64,000 nt of DNA from Tetragonia tetragonoides. Its lineage: Eukaryota > Streptophyta > Magnoliopsida > Caryophyllales > Aizoaceae. Below are positions 33,246 through 45,101 of the stretch, in pieces. The notes beneath the pieces were generated by a model that was given only the letters and a program-made list of their open reading frames with translations, ran no database searches and had not been told where the DNA came from. The position numbers and the translations under genes are program-made. The DNA lies in NCBI GenBank assembly GCA_038025085.1, contig CM076152.1, positions 22,218,001 to 22,282,000 of the forward strand. Reading direction: 5' to 3'. The stretch's first letter is position 1. Each line of letters begins with the position of its first letter.

Positions 33246-33669
33246 TTTTGCTCAAATTGAAAGGGAAATTATATTATACAACTCTTAGGCTAGCCATGCT
33301 AAACGAGGCACTGTAACCATTCTGCCTTTAGGGTGCTCTAATTTCATTGTAACTACGAGCACATGCTAAATTACGTGACAAAGATACCAATTACAGTATA
33401 AGTTTTGAAAAGTTTTCGTGGAGCATAGCAACTTTTCAATGACCAAGATGATAAAAACTAAAATCATAAAATCTAATTTTCAATTTATTTATTAGAGGCA
33501 TTTTCTGACAGTATTGGATGCGTCCACTTAAGCTGTAAGCGAGGCTATTTTTAGTTATGCCAACTAAGCGAGTATTTTAAAATTAAAAAATAAAATTTAA
33601 TAATAATAAATAAATCATAAATAGAAGTTAGGAAAGAAAGAATAATAAAGAAATAGTAGTAACTATCCA

Positions 33670-33850
33670 AGAGGTGTTGGCTCACTGGTAAACAAGTTGC
33701 AACTTGTACACCATGTCATTGGTTCAAAGTTCAAACCTCCTTGGAAGCACCTACACGAATTAATCTGTGGAATACCCGAGGACGTGCGTTAGGAGGTGCC
33801 CTTTAGCCACGCCCAAAGAGGAAGGAAGTTTTACTTTGCCAAACCAAAAA
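33670..33850 (+). mobile_element. tRNA-derived SINE-like element
   Basis: A box A-like sequence (TGGCTCACTGGTAAAC) and a box B-like sequence (GGTTCAAAGTTCAAACC) are about 40 bases apart, followed by about 100 bp of body and an A-rich end (AAACCAAAAAAAG). Box B is mutated. No clear target duplication. Confidence 0.45.
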
Positions 33851-36500
33851 AAGTTCTAGCAGTAATCATTGGAGATAACGAAATATTAAGAGGCGTATAA
33901 CTTTTGTTTCACGCTTCAAAAAATCAAATATCTTATACCGATGGAAAGAGCGAGAAACACATTAAAACAAGATTCATTTGTAATATATCTCATATATCTT
34001 ATATATGCATTGGTATTTTGCATAAGCATAGGAAGTGTTTACAAAAGTAATTCATTTAGAATTACGCGACCTAAGCGGACCATTTAATAAAAGAGAACTA
34101 ACTAAAAAAGTACAATTTTTGAAAATTAAGATTTCAAAAAACTAAAAAGAATGTAAAATGAAAAATCGCCAATTTTTGAATAAGGTCTACACCATTAGAA
34201 TTATATTTGTGCACCCAAAAAAATGTCAAAAAGGAGTAGATCTTATTTTCTGCCAAATTTCCATATACTATATTGTATTAAGAACGTATGTTTATCTACG
34301 CAAAAAAAAAAGAAAATGAAAAAAGAACGTATGTTTATGTTCCACCAAGGCACCAACCCGTTTTATCCGCTCCTGGCCCACCCCCTTTCCCTTCTCTGTG
34401 TGAACCTCCTTTGGTTGTAGTATTTTCATTTCCATAGACTGATAGATATGTATTGAATAAAGAAAGGTAACCCTTTAGTCGTTAATAGATCTTCCTCTCG
34501 CATTAAAGTATTCATACATATGTTCTACCAAAACAAAAAAAAAAAAAAAAAACATTATTCATACAAATAAAAAATAAAAAGGTCATGTATAAGTCATGTA
34601 TGCTAGAAAAAAGGGCAGGGCAATGATAAGAACAAAGCACGGCTTACCCAGCCCTTTGGCTAACAACAAATATTCCATTAGCTTAATATTTGACAAATGC
34701 ACCACCTGCCTATGTTCAACCTCATGGTTGGGCACAAGACAACACCCCTAATTCCTAACCTTATGGACCATCTTTTTATTCATTATTAATTTCAATTCAC
34801 AAACACTTACATAAGGCGTTGTCAATGTGAGATACGTCAAACAAGAATGACGTCATGCCGACGTACGTCATACTTGAATGTAGACATGGCCAAATATTAA
34901 GGTCATTTCATATAAGACCCATTAATTTCAAATATGTGGGTCAATAGCCAACAATAATATGATTAAAATGATATAAGATATACATACCAAAACAAACAAA
35001 ATATGATAAATTAAAACTAAACTTTTTCTACACCTTTTGGGACTTTTCCACTATCAATTTTGCTACCTCATAAGCATACTCCTAACTTAGATTTATAATA
35101 TATAATGTTTCCTACTATAACTTTTCCTTCATGCCTGATCGACCTTGGCCATTCCTAATATGCTCTTATACATTATTCTTTTTTATTCAATATATAATGT
35201 AATATCCACATACATAGAATATTGGTACCAGTAAATAGTTGATGTGAGTGCTTCGACACTTTCATCTATCAGTTAAGCAAGACAGAAGGTCTAAATCTTG
35301 TGAATGGAAATACTTTAACCCTTCATAAGTCACGATACAATGCGAAACTAAAATCACATTCTCTACGAAAGAGTAACTATTCTACAATTAGCCAAGTGAG
35401 AAAATAAAAGTTAAAATCGGGTTTGGATGAGCTATGAAAGGGCTAAATGTCAAACAAAAAAGTTAAATAAATCTCACATAAGTTTCGAGCTTTAGTCTAA
35501 TTATATTTTGGCACTGGCCACGTAGTAGATTTAGACTGCAATGCTATGAAACATGGAATCTTTTCATATATTATCCAATCAATCAATATATATTTCGGGC
35601 GCAATGAGGCGTGTCACGTAGGCGAGAATTTTAATAGCGCACCACGTAAGCGAAAATAAAGACGAAAAATAATTGGTGTAAAACATCTAGGAGTCTTAAC
35701 GTCCTTATCGGTGTAAAATTTGATATTGATAAACCACTAGAATTTTATAAGGGTTATAACATATCTTCGTCGAATATTCAAAATCTTAGATAACGTTTTC
35801 TATACATCTCAAAAAATAATAAAAATTACACCATCAGATTCGGATCAAAAAATACTTCAGAACGAGATGCATATACAATATTTTTAGAACATATAAAGGA
35901 GACATTTTTTAAGAGTAATGAGACACACAAAATCATTAAAGAGCTTCGAACACGCCATCTCAACAAGCAATAAAGCAAAACATAATTATAACAAAGTAGA
36001 GTTTGGATATGAAACTTAACAATTGTTATCTCCCGCAACCTAAAGTCCTATCCCTTCTAAACATATCCTTCCTCTCTTATCTACATAATACAGGTTTTTA
36101 ATCACCATTTCCTTTTTTTTCTTCCAATTTTTCTCACGTTTTTTCCCTCGCCATGTTTTTCTGTTATACTCTATTGATTAGTGATGCTTAATAATGCTTT
36201 TCCTTTTCTTTTTTTTTCTCTTTTGCTAACTATTGGTATAATTTTTGTAGATATATGCTTCTCATTTAACTATTGATGATGACTATATTCATGATCACGT
36301 AAGGTAGCTAGGTATTTAATTTCTCCATACTGTGTTCTTGTCTTTAAGCTCCATATTGTATAATATTTTCATATTGTTAACACCCTTAATCTTATTGCTT
36401 TTGTACTTTGATCATTATATTTTCTTAAGTTTTGCATTTTTTTTAACTGCAATCATGGGTGAATTTTTAACAATCAGTGGTTGAGGTATATAGAGAAGCC
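33851..36500. other. AT-rich intergenic DNA, no gene seen
   Basis: No open frame with coding character, only short low-complexity stretches (poly-A near 34538). Frames such as 34223-34420 and 35826-36038 lack recognisable features. Confidence 0.5.
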
Positions 36501-36506
36501 ATTAAT

Positions 36507-36728
36507 TTATCATTCTCGCTTAATTTTGTAATGTTTCAGGATATATGATTGGTACCACAATAGATGGTACAATACTATAATTCGTCTCAAATTTGTATAG
36601 CATATAATTAATTTAGCTCTTTAAGCTGTTAAGCATGTAACGTTTTATCATTCTCGCTTAATTTTGTGATGTTTCAGGATATACAATTGGTACCACAAGA
36701 GATGGTACAATACAATAATTTGTCTAGT
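36507..36728. repeat. Two-unit repeat, 138-bp period
   Basis: TTATCATTCTCGCTTAATTT starts at 36507 and 36645. Each unit runs about 83 bp through TGTTTCAGGATATA and GGTACCACAA...GATGGTACAATAC. Each contains a splice-acceptor-like TTTCAG. Function unknown. Confidence 0.65.
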
Positions 36729-36849
36729 ACAAAAACACCCGCAATGTTTCAGGTAATACAGCTCACTGTGTGTAAGTGTAACTGTGTAACTAACCCCTCT
36801 CCTTCCAAAGATCAAAAAAAATAAATAAAAGTGACAATGGAGATAAATA

Positions 36850-37400
36850 TCTGAAATGGATAGTCATTTCTAACTTTCGTGTTCGAATGTAACAGCTATG
36901 TGAACTTGACTACAAGAGAGTTTGCCTCCTGAAGCGTTGTCTCTTTTCATGGATGAGCCAAAATTTGATAGTTTTCTGCTTTTCCGGTGCAACCTTGCGT
37001 TAGTAACCTTGTTAAACTTGGCAAGGGTGGCCAGCTCTTTGACCGCCACCTTGATATGCTCAACGCAATTGACCACATCAGCTAATATGGAGGCCACAGT
37101 AGCTGCTGGTGTTACATCTGAGACTGAGAGATTGAGATTTTTCCATAATATATTTGATTTTACTTAGCAATGAGACATCAAGATATTCAGCTGCTAGTTT
37201 CGCGTTTTGGATGTGTGACGTTTCGCTTTAGATGGTTGAGTCATTTTGAAATTGCCCATGATTCTCAGTGCCCTCAAGGCCTTGCCTGATTCTATGCTCA
37301 TATAATTTTAAGGCATGGCTCTTTGAACTTTGCCTTCACTTTTGATGCTTTCATCAGTTCATCAGGGCATATAACCACTCACGTAGTCACGTTAACAAAT
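36850..37400 (-). pseudogene. Aluminium-activated malate transporter (ALMT) C-terminal remnant
   Basis: ALMT proteins are plasma-membrane or tonoplast anion channels. On the minus strand three broken segments follow the order of an ALMT cytosolic C-terminal region: KVKAKFKEPCLKI, MSIESGKALRALRIMGNFKM with TQPSKAKRH, then HIQNAKLAAEYLDV, and finally TPAATVASILADVVNCVEHI with VAVKELATLAKF (37112-36980). At least three frame changes and internal stops interrupt it. The last frame ends at 36870. The membrane-spanning N-terminal half is absent. I recognise the family by these motifs from memory, not by alignment. Confidence 0.65.
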
Positions 37401-37672
37401 ACCAAAGGTTCATACAATTACATTTTACAACATTAATATGTACTCCAGATCAGTTCGCTAAGGGTGCAAAGGTCTAATAATAGATGAATAACGGTGTACA
37501 TCAACTTGTCACAAATTAATTTACAAATCAGCTGTATTTCATAAAAATGACCAAGTATATATATGTATGCTGAAAATTTAAAAATTGCAATTCAGATCTA
37601 TCAGATATTAGAAATCCTTGCTGCTTACTATGAACAACTAGTGTGCATGCCCGACATGCCCGTGCATCAAAA

Positions 37673-38905
37673 ATGACACTGGTGTAACACCAAAGTCATT
37701 GGTGATATCGAAGTTCGGGAATCCAAATGACCCTCCCGGTGCATTAAGGGTCTTCTAGGGTCATTATAGACCCCCCCGAAGAAGTTTGGGCAAAAATTAC
37801 ACTTAGGCTCCCGAAATTCGAAAACTTAGGGTATAATCCACGTTTTTTGGGCTTTTGGGAGGCCCCGTAACGAAAGTGGTTATTTTTGTACCACATTGCA
37901 TGGAACCCCTCTAGCCCCTAGGAGATATGCGAGACACTCGGGGGTCGCTAATCCAGTCCCTAATAAGCTTGGAATGACGTTTTGGACACTAGCGTAATAG
38001 TTACAAAGGCATGGGTGTTATCGAAGACCGGGGATGAGCCTCAAGAGGCACCGAGGGTCCTCTAGGGTCATGATAGGCCCCCCGGATATGTTTGGACAAA
38101 AATGACAACGGACCCGAAGAAGCCGAAAACGAAGGCAATAATCCACATTTTTAGGCTTTCGGAAGACTCATTTCCACATCAGATCCTACGGAACATCGCT
38201 AAGGGACTTGGGAAGCACTCGGGGTTGCTTATCTGGTCCCTGATAGGGTTGTAACTTATAAGTGTGTTTTACGGGGTAGTAGTGGTGTAAGATCGAGTTG
38301 GAACACATAAGGCATGGGTGATGTCGAAGTTTGGGGATCCTGATGATCCTCACGGGGCACCGAGAGTCCTATAGGATCATGATAGACCCCCTAGATAAGT
38401 TTGGACAAAAACGACATCCGGGCTCGAGGAACCCGAAAACGAAGGCTATAATCCACGTTTTTTGGGCTTTCGGGAGGCCCCGAAACGAAGGTGGATATTT
38501 TCGCACCAGATCGCACGGAATACCGCTAAGGGACATGGGAGGTACTCGGGGTTGCTTATCTGGTCCCTGATAGGCTTGAAAGGGCGTTTTACTGGACACT
38601 GTTGTAAGAGTCGGAACACCAAATGCAAGGGTGATATCAAAGTTCGGGGATCCGGACGATCCTCCCGGGGCATCGAGGGTCCTTTAGGGTCATGATAGAC
38701 CTCCCCGGATAAGTTTGGACAAAAATGACATCCAGGTCCTGGAAAGTCGAAAAAGAAGGCTATAATCCATTTTTTTGGGCTTCTGGGAAGCCCCGTAACG
38801 AAAGTGGTTATTGTCGCACCACATAGCACAGAATTCCCCTAGGAGACATACGAGGCACTCGAGGTCCCTGATAAGCTTGGAAGGGCATTTTGGACGACAC
38901 TAGTT
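37673..38905. repeat. Tandem array, four units of about 303-313 bp
   Basis: The phrase GGTGATATCGAAGTTCGGG (with variants) starts at 37701, 38014, 38317 and 38630. Units share GGCCCCGTAACGAAAGTGG, TATAATCCACGTTTTTTGGG and GCACTCGGGG-type tracts. Open frames inside (38331-38829) change between units and are not coding. The array runs to within about 12 bp of a B-like LTR 3' end. Confidence 0.85.
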
Positions 38906-38917
38906 TTAGTAGGTCCA

Positions 38918-39130
38918 ATTGGGTTGTACCTTCAGTTTGTCCTTTCGATAAAACGCCGATAGCAGATTTGTGACCTCTTTCATGGTTTTTATTCAATTCA
39001 AGTCTTTACAAAATCTTTTCTAACTCAATTGTCCCTTGAACTTATCTAAACCCTCAACTTACAAATTTTCTATAAAGACACACTCCGTGGAAACCAATAT
39101 TGGATTGGACGAAAATCCCAGATCCTTACA
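38918..39130 (+). repeat. Family B-like LTR 3'-terminal fragment
   Basis: It matches 58168-58376 of the right-hand B LTR, including GCAGATTTGTGACCTCTTTC, TTTTCTATAAAG and the terminal GATCCTTACA. No primer site follows, so this end probably faced flanking DNA and belonged to a 3' LTR. Confidence 0.75.
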
Positions 39131-39451
39131 ATGATAAATGAACTTTAAATTGGTGAAATCATCTCCATAAATTTACGATCCCAAATCTACTGAGTTAGAA
39201 ATCAAATCAGTTTTTCCTGAACACTAAGCCACCTTTTGTGACTTTAGTGCCCCTCCTCACCCTTAGAGGACCTCAAGTGTGCCTCGGTGCCTCACCTGCG
39301 CCTCGGTGATGTCACCGCGCCGGAATGGTACAGGGTGGGGGTGACTTTATCCTCGTTCCCAATTCTATTGAAATTACCAGTAAGCCGAATTACTCACACA
39401 TCTATGGCTTGCGGCATGCCCAATTTGGTTAATTACCATCGACACTTCCGC

Positions 39452-39615
39452 ATATTTTTTTAATTAAAAATTACTTTAAATTGCTACAATCTGAGAAAAA
39501 TTACTTTTTTTTGGAAGTGATTTCTAATTATTGTTTTTTGATATTTTTCTATTTTTCCGTATATTTTTTTAATTAAAAATTACTTTAAATAGCTATAATC
39601 TGTGAAAAAAAAATA
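39452..39615. repeat. AT-rich two-unit repeat, 109-bp spacing
   Basis: ATATTTTTTTAATTAAAAAT followed by TACTTTAAAT occurs at 39452 and 39561, with about 50 bp of good similarity. Probably a local duplication. Confidence 0.5.
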
Positions 39616-39832
39616 TTTTTCTGTACCCTAATAATATAGTTGAAAATTTTGAAAAAGTTCTCCAAACTCTCAAAACATCAGTATGAAAGTTATGCATTGT
39701 GCATGTCTACTCTTGTTAAAATCAGTAAACTTTATAAGACTCTTTAGTGGGGAGTTGTCTGAGAAATGGCTTGTGGGCGAAGGAAGGTAAGAAGTACAAA
39801 AAGATGAGAGAAACATTTTCATACATCAGGGT

Positions 39833-40029
39833 CAGGGGTGTATCTAGCCCGGGGCACCAGTGTCCCGGGGACCCAGTGTTTTTGAATTTTTTTGCTAGAA
39901 TACCTTACTTTTTGGATTTTTTTTTTGAAAATTATCATTAAAATACCCTAACAATTTAGTTTTGGCACCCCTATTATATAATAAGTTAGTTTTGGCACTC
40001 ATATAATTAGTTTCCTATATCCACCACTG
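39833..40029. mobile_element. hAT-like MITE (about 197 bp)
   Basis: It starts CAGGGGTGTATCTAG and ends CTATATCCACCACTG (reverse complement CAGTGGTGGATATAG), terminal inverted repeats of hAT type. The 8-bp flanks ATCAGGGT and ATCTCGCT agree at five positions. Near the left end lies a near-palindrome, CCCGGGGCACCAGTGTCCCG. Confidence 0.55.
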
Positions 40030-40173
40030 ATCTCGCTCGCTCCCATATATTCGAGACACTGATCAACTACTACTTACAATCCTAAAGATCATCAACAACT
40101 AGACAAGTATATCTTTCCATTTTTTACTCTACTTTCTATCATATGATTCATCATCAATCAGTCGTGCGCCATA

Positions 40174-40690
40174 TTATGGTGCCCCTTTAGCCTCATCCTT
40201 AGCTACATCGTCAGCTTCAGCCTTACCTTTAACCTCATCGTTAGTTGCATCAGCTTCAGCCTTACCTTCAACAGTAGCACCTTTACCCTTAGCCCGAGCA
40301 ACCGCTTTTTCCTTGAGTGACCTAAAATTAATTTAGAAAATTATCAATTTAATAACCCCAATAAGTTAGGGCACTAATTAAGTAACTTGAGATATGCACT
40401 AAATTGACACTAACATATATACCTCAACTCAGCTCTCACTGAAGTTCCATTTAGCAATGCAAGCTCTTTCCATACCTTGAGAGTGTCTTGTGCAAGTTCA
40501 GAAGGCTGGAGAAGATCATGATCTTCACTACTAATACTATGATTAAGTTAAAGAGAGTCAAGATACAATATCTTGTGGGGATCAACCATTCATGAATCTG
40601 GTAAGGCGTTAAGAACAGTGGTGAGCTCGGGAAAAACCGTGGCTGGGCGTTTGGTGTTAGTGGTGATGTTAAAAGATTTTCCAAAGAATA
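40174..40690 (-). pseudogene. Unidentified spliced gene fragment with Lys/Ala/Glu-rich tail
   Basis: On the minus strand, a frame from about 40545 to 40423 (SSEDHDLLQPSELAQDTLKV, WKELALLNGTSVRAEL) joins through a 101-nt GT-AG intron (40422-40322) in phase to a terminal exon 40321-40174 (RSLKEKAVARAKGKGATVEG, KAEADATNDEVKGKAEADD), ending in TAA. Further upstream the same frame can be followed (FPELTTVLNALPDS, DPHKILYLD) but crosses two stops. The tail has two KAEAD repeats. I do not recognise the protein. It may be a degenerate gene or the end of a real one whose upstream exons are mis-framed here. Confidence 0.4.
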
Positions 40691-41870
40691 TTGTTGTAGA
40701 TATTAGGTTAATTTTCATAAACAATATGTAATTACTCTTTGTATTAAGTGGTTAAAAGGTGAGGTATTTGATATTTATGGATTTGGAGGGATAAGAGGAA
40801 GAGCAAAGGGGATAGAGATTGGTTTAGAGTTGGATTCGAGAATTTCAATATATATTTTTTTACATTAGGTTAAGTTATACAATGTTATATTACAATAGGT
40901 CGTTGAGACTTCTTAAACCAAGTAACATTAACTTCAATTGATTACTGATTTCAATTATTCGGGTGACTTCACATATCATTACACACAAATTTTGGAAATG
41001 CTTCCAAATCACGTCAATGTCAGTGGAAGTGTCGATGGATCATTCAATGCTAAGTACCCAAAACTTGTAGACCCAATACCTCCAATGCGTCCATATGACT
41101 CATATTCGCAATAAAACAACAGGATTGGGTACAAGCACTCCAGACAAAGATCCAACTATATACCAAACCCTATCACCCTTAATCCCTCCTCTAGACACTC
41201 CAATACCATAGACGTCGTATGCCCTCACCCGAAACGTTATGACGTTCTTGGCTAATCACGTAAGCCGCCTTAAATGAAGAACATGATTATCAGCCATATC
41301 CACGATACTTTCCACGCTCACCGTACGACCAGCGATGGTACGACCGGAGCTAACTGCCACCCTAACCGACTTCAACAGATTACCGAATGGTTCACTTTGC
41401 AGATCATATCTCACTTTGATCAATCTCAATTCGTGAGGTGGAGGTTCATTCCTAACAACACGCGTAACTCTATCGGCTCTCGGGCCTCTTGGCAGTATCT
41501 CTATCTAATTTTGGAAGAGAGAAAATATACCGATTTGATTTGATCAGATCGTAAAGGAAACAAATTAAACGAAACCTTATTCTATTGGCGATTTGATTCG
41601 ATCGAAAAGGAAATAAACGAAACCCTAGTATATTGGGAGAGAGATGGAGAGAGAGAGAAAGAGCGAGAATTTTTGTTGTGTTCCCTTATTTCCTCACCTC
41701 ATTAATTAGGATTAATAAACCTAACAATCACACATTCTACTCTCCTAGGCCTAGTTGTGGCTGATTATCTAACAATCACAAAATTTTAGAGGTCCCTGAT
41801 AAGCTATATGTTTGACCCTAGCCTTCTTTTTTCTCTCTAAAAACTCTAGCCTCCATCATAAAAGTTTTTT
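40691..41870. other. Intergenic DNA without a convincing gene
   Basis: The 89-codon frame at 41274-41543 has no recognisable features, and codon use is unremarkable. A short purine-rich tract (GAGAGA) sits near 41640. Confidence 0.4.
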
Positions 41871-41871
41871 T

Positions 41872-41908
41872 AGGCCGAGAATGGTTGATTTTTAACCATT
41901 CTCGGCCT
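41872..41908. repeat. Perfect 15-bp inverted repeat with 7-base loop
   Basis: AGGCCGAGAATGGTT (41872-41886) and AACCATTCTCGGCCT (41894-41908) pair without mismatch around GATTTTT. As RNA it would form a stable hairpin. It lies 65 bp before an unrecognised 121-codon ORF. Confidence 0.85.
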
Positions 41909-41972
41909 GCAATCATTGTTTTTATTATCTTTCTTTGTTGTTTGCTTTAGTTTTAGTAGTAGTAGTTAGTTT

Positions 41973-42338
41973 TTGATGATTTTGCTTAGTTTTAATAAGT
42001 TTGTCTCTCCATTTATGGGAGTAGTTCTATCCCTTTTTATGGGATCTTTAGTAGTCTCTTCTATTGTAAGAGTTTTATGGTTTTGCGGGAATGAAGATCC
42101 GGAAGGCTGCACAAATTTCTACTTCAACGAAGCTATACCAACCGCTGAGATCTCCGTCAGAAAAGATGTTATTCCATCGATTATTATACATGGTTGGATT
42201 TCTGCCATGGTTTTGGAGCCGAGCATCAGAAGCGAAATTAGTGAATTGAAGAATAAATTTTGTACTGTTATTTTTGATCTTTCATTGGTTAGGAATGATT
42301 GTTGTAGTATATGCCGCTATTGGGCTATCAATCAATGA
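41973..42338 (+). CDS. Hypothetical ORF, 121 residues
   Basis: The hydrophobic N-terminus (residues about 1-40) could be a signal anchor or membrane segment. The rest is of mixed composition (GNEDPEGCTNFYFNEAIPTA) with five further Cys. There are no introns, no recognisable domain and no homologue in the window. It may be a remnant of a mobile-element leader. Whether it is translated is unknown. Confidence 0.25.
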   Translation: MMILLSFNKFVSPFMGVVLSLFMGSLVVSSIVRVLWFCGNEDPEGCTNFYFNEAIPTAEISVRKDVIPSIIIHGWISAMVLEPSIRSEISELKNKFCTVIFDLSLVRNDCCSICRYWAINQ

Positions 42339-42339
42339 T

Positions 42340-43868
42340 AATTCCCCCCTCTCCGTTTCCAACGTTCAAAAAAAAAATAAAATACCATACTACATATAGT
42401 TTAGTTCCTATCCAAAAAAAAAAAAAATTACATGTAGTTAGTCTTTGACTTTCAGTGGACAAAAATTGAATTTGTTACTGATTCGTTCCATAGAAGGCTA
42501 ATAATTTTAGAGGGTACAAATTACACAGATATGCATATATATAATATCATTAGTCATTTTTTTTTTAATCTTTGATAGTGAAAGTATGAGGTATACCGTA
42601 CGTATATATACTTATAAATTTGTGATAACATTATTTTAAATATTTCAATCATTTTATAAAATAGGAAATTGTCAGTAACCATGTGCATGCACTGCACGAC
42701 CTCAAATACCAACTTATATTTATTAGCCGTGCAAAGAGGCATTTTTCGATAATATAGAGTTATGCTACCTAAGCAAAGAGCATATGGCGTGAACGGAAGT
42801 AACATAAGGAAGCTAATACATACACTGTTAACTAACTAACCAATGGCAACACAGAGACCTTTTGATGAAAAGTATTGAATGAGGAAAAGGAAACATAAAA
42901 CCATCATCTGGATCTAAACTTCTAATGATATAAGTTTATAGTTCTAATAGAAAACTCTATTACCCTATATACTCCTCCCTTGCCTAATCTCTTATTTATA
43001 TGACAATATTAACTAACCTCGCTCCCTTAATAAGCCGCAACTTTGAACTCTTCCCCCTTCTCCTCCATCATGTTTTGTTTTCCTTTGTTTTGTTTCCCTT
43101 ATGAGTACTTTAATTTATTTGATGATGATCATATATATGCAAATCTCTCTCATACCTACAATGTTTTATTTTGATAGTCATCATGATCATGTGCCTTATA
43201 TTTGATGCTCATGCTCATGTTCATGTTCTTTATATCTAATTTTTGTTAAGTCTACTAATCTGTACATCACTTTTAGGATTAAATCAAAGTACAGGGTCAT
43301 GTTACAAATCAAATAAAGCAAAATAAATTAAGAATAAACTATAATGACAATGTAATTATAAAAAAAAACCGTATAATAAAGTTTCAATTTCATGATATAA
43401 CTCCCCTTACTTTATCATATCTCAATCTATTCATGAGGCCGAGAATAAGTAAGTTTGGTGTTATATATTGTGGATGATGGTCATGTAATCTAGGGAGTTC
43501 GTAGGTGAGAAGTATTATACAAATCTTGGTTGTTTTTTATTAGGAGTCTATAAGTTATAATGTACATGGTTATAATCAACTACAAATTACTTTTCAGCAG
43601 GTTAAAAATAAAATGTGCATGGTTATAATGAATTAAAAATTAGCTTTCATCCGGTATTTCCGTGTATATATACTTTAATGTCTATATAACGAATAAAATA
43701 ATATTAATATAGTATTTAATGTAACTCGTGCATCGCACGGATTTGAAAACTAGTTTATATTAACGATGATAAATGTATCCTTAGAAAAATTTTAAAACAT
43801 ACTTTTAAATTAATTTAATATTGAAAGGATTGCTAGTTATCAAAGGATATTGTAAAACAAACAATAAC
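42340..43868. other. AT-rich intergenic DNA, no gene seen
   Basis: Only short frames and A/T runs. No repeats with clear termini were found. Confidence 0.45.
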
Positions 43869-44023
43869 CAAGGCTCTGTTTGATTCAACTGAATTTCACT
43901 TAACTGAACTTAACTGAACTGAACTTATTGGTCCTGAACTGAACTGAACTTAATGCTCGTGAACTGAATTCAACTGAACTTCATGCTCCTTAACTGAACT
44001 GAACTGAATTGAACTGAACTTCA

Positions 44024-44295
<272 letters not shown>

Positions 44296-44704
44296 ACTAC
44301 TACTTTTACTTTATTTTATTATTTAATTAACTATTTTCAAAGGTAATGTCACATATCTACAAGATAAATGCTACTTTTCCACACTTTTTGTGGTAACTTT
44401 ATTTTATCATCGCCGTTATCTCTCAAAAATGGTAGGGAAAAAAAATTTGGATTGAGTATCTCTATCAAGAAACCAAAGAATAGCAAAGTAACTAAAAATA
44501 ATTCTACTACTTTACTAGAGTGAACCAATCAAAAAATATAACTAGATTCATTTTCTTTATTTTTTCTTTTCTAATATTAATTATTTATTGATCATGTCCC
44601 TTATCAAGTAACAAACCAATTGCCCCTTAATTTTGTTTCTTACTATTTTATTGTTGTGTTTAATTTAAAACACAATATCTAATTTTAAAGGTATTACCAC
44701 GCAT

Positions 44705-44959
<255 letters not shown>

Positions 44960-45101
44960 TGAACTGAACTGAACTGAACTGAACTTATTGGACCTGAATT
45001 GAACTTATTGGCGCCTGAACTGAACTGAACTGAACTTATTGGACCTAAACTGAACTGAACTGAACTTAATTTAAGTGAAAGTAAGTTGAATCAAACAGAG
45101 C

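Noticed and set aside
38331..38829. Several 76-127 codon frames on both strands
   Set aside because: They lie in the 310-bp tandem array and change frame from unit to unit.
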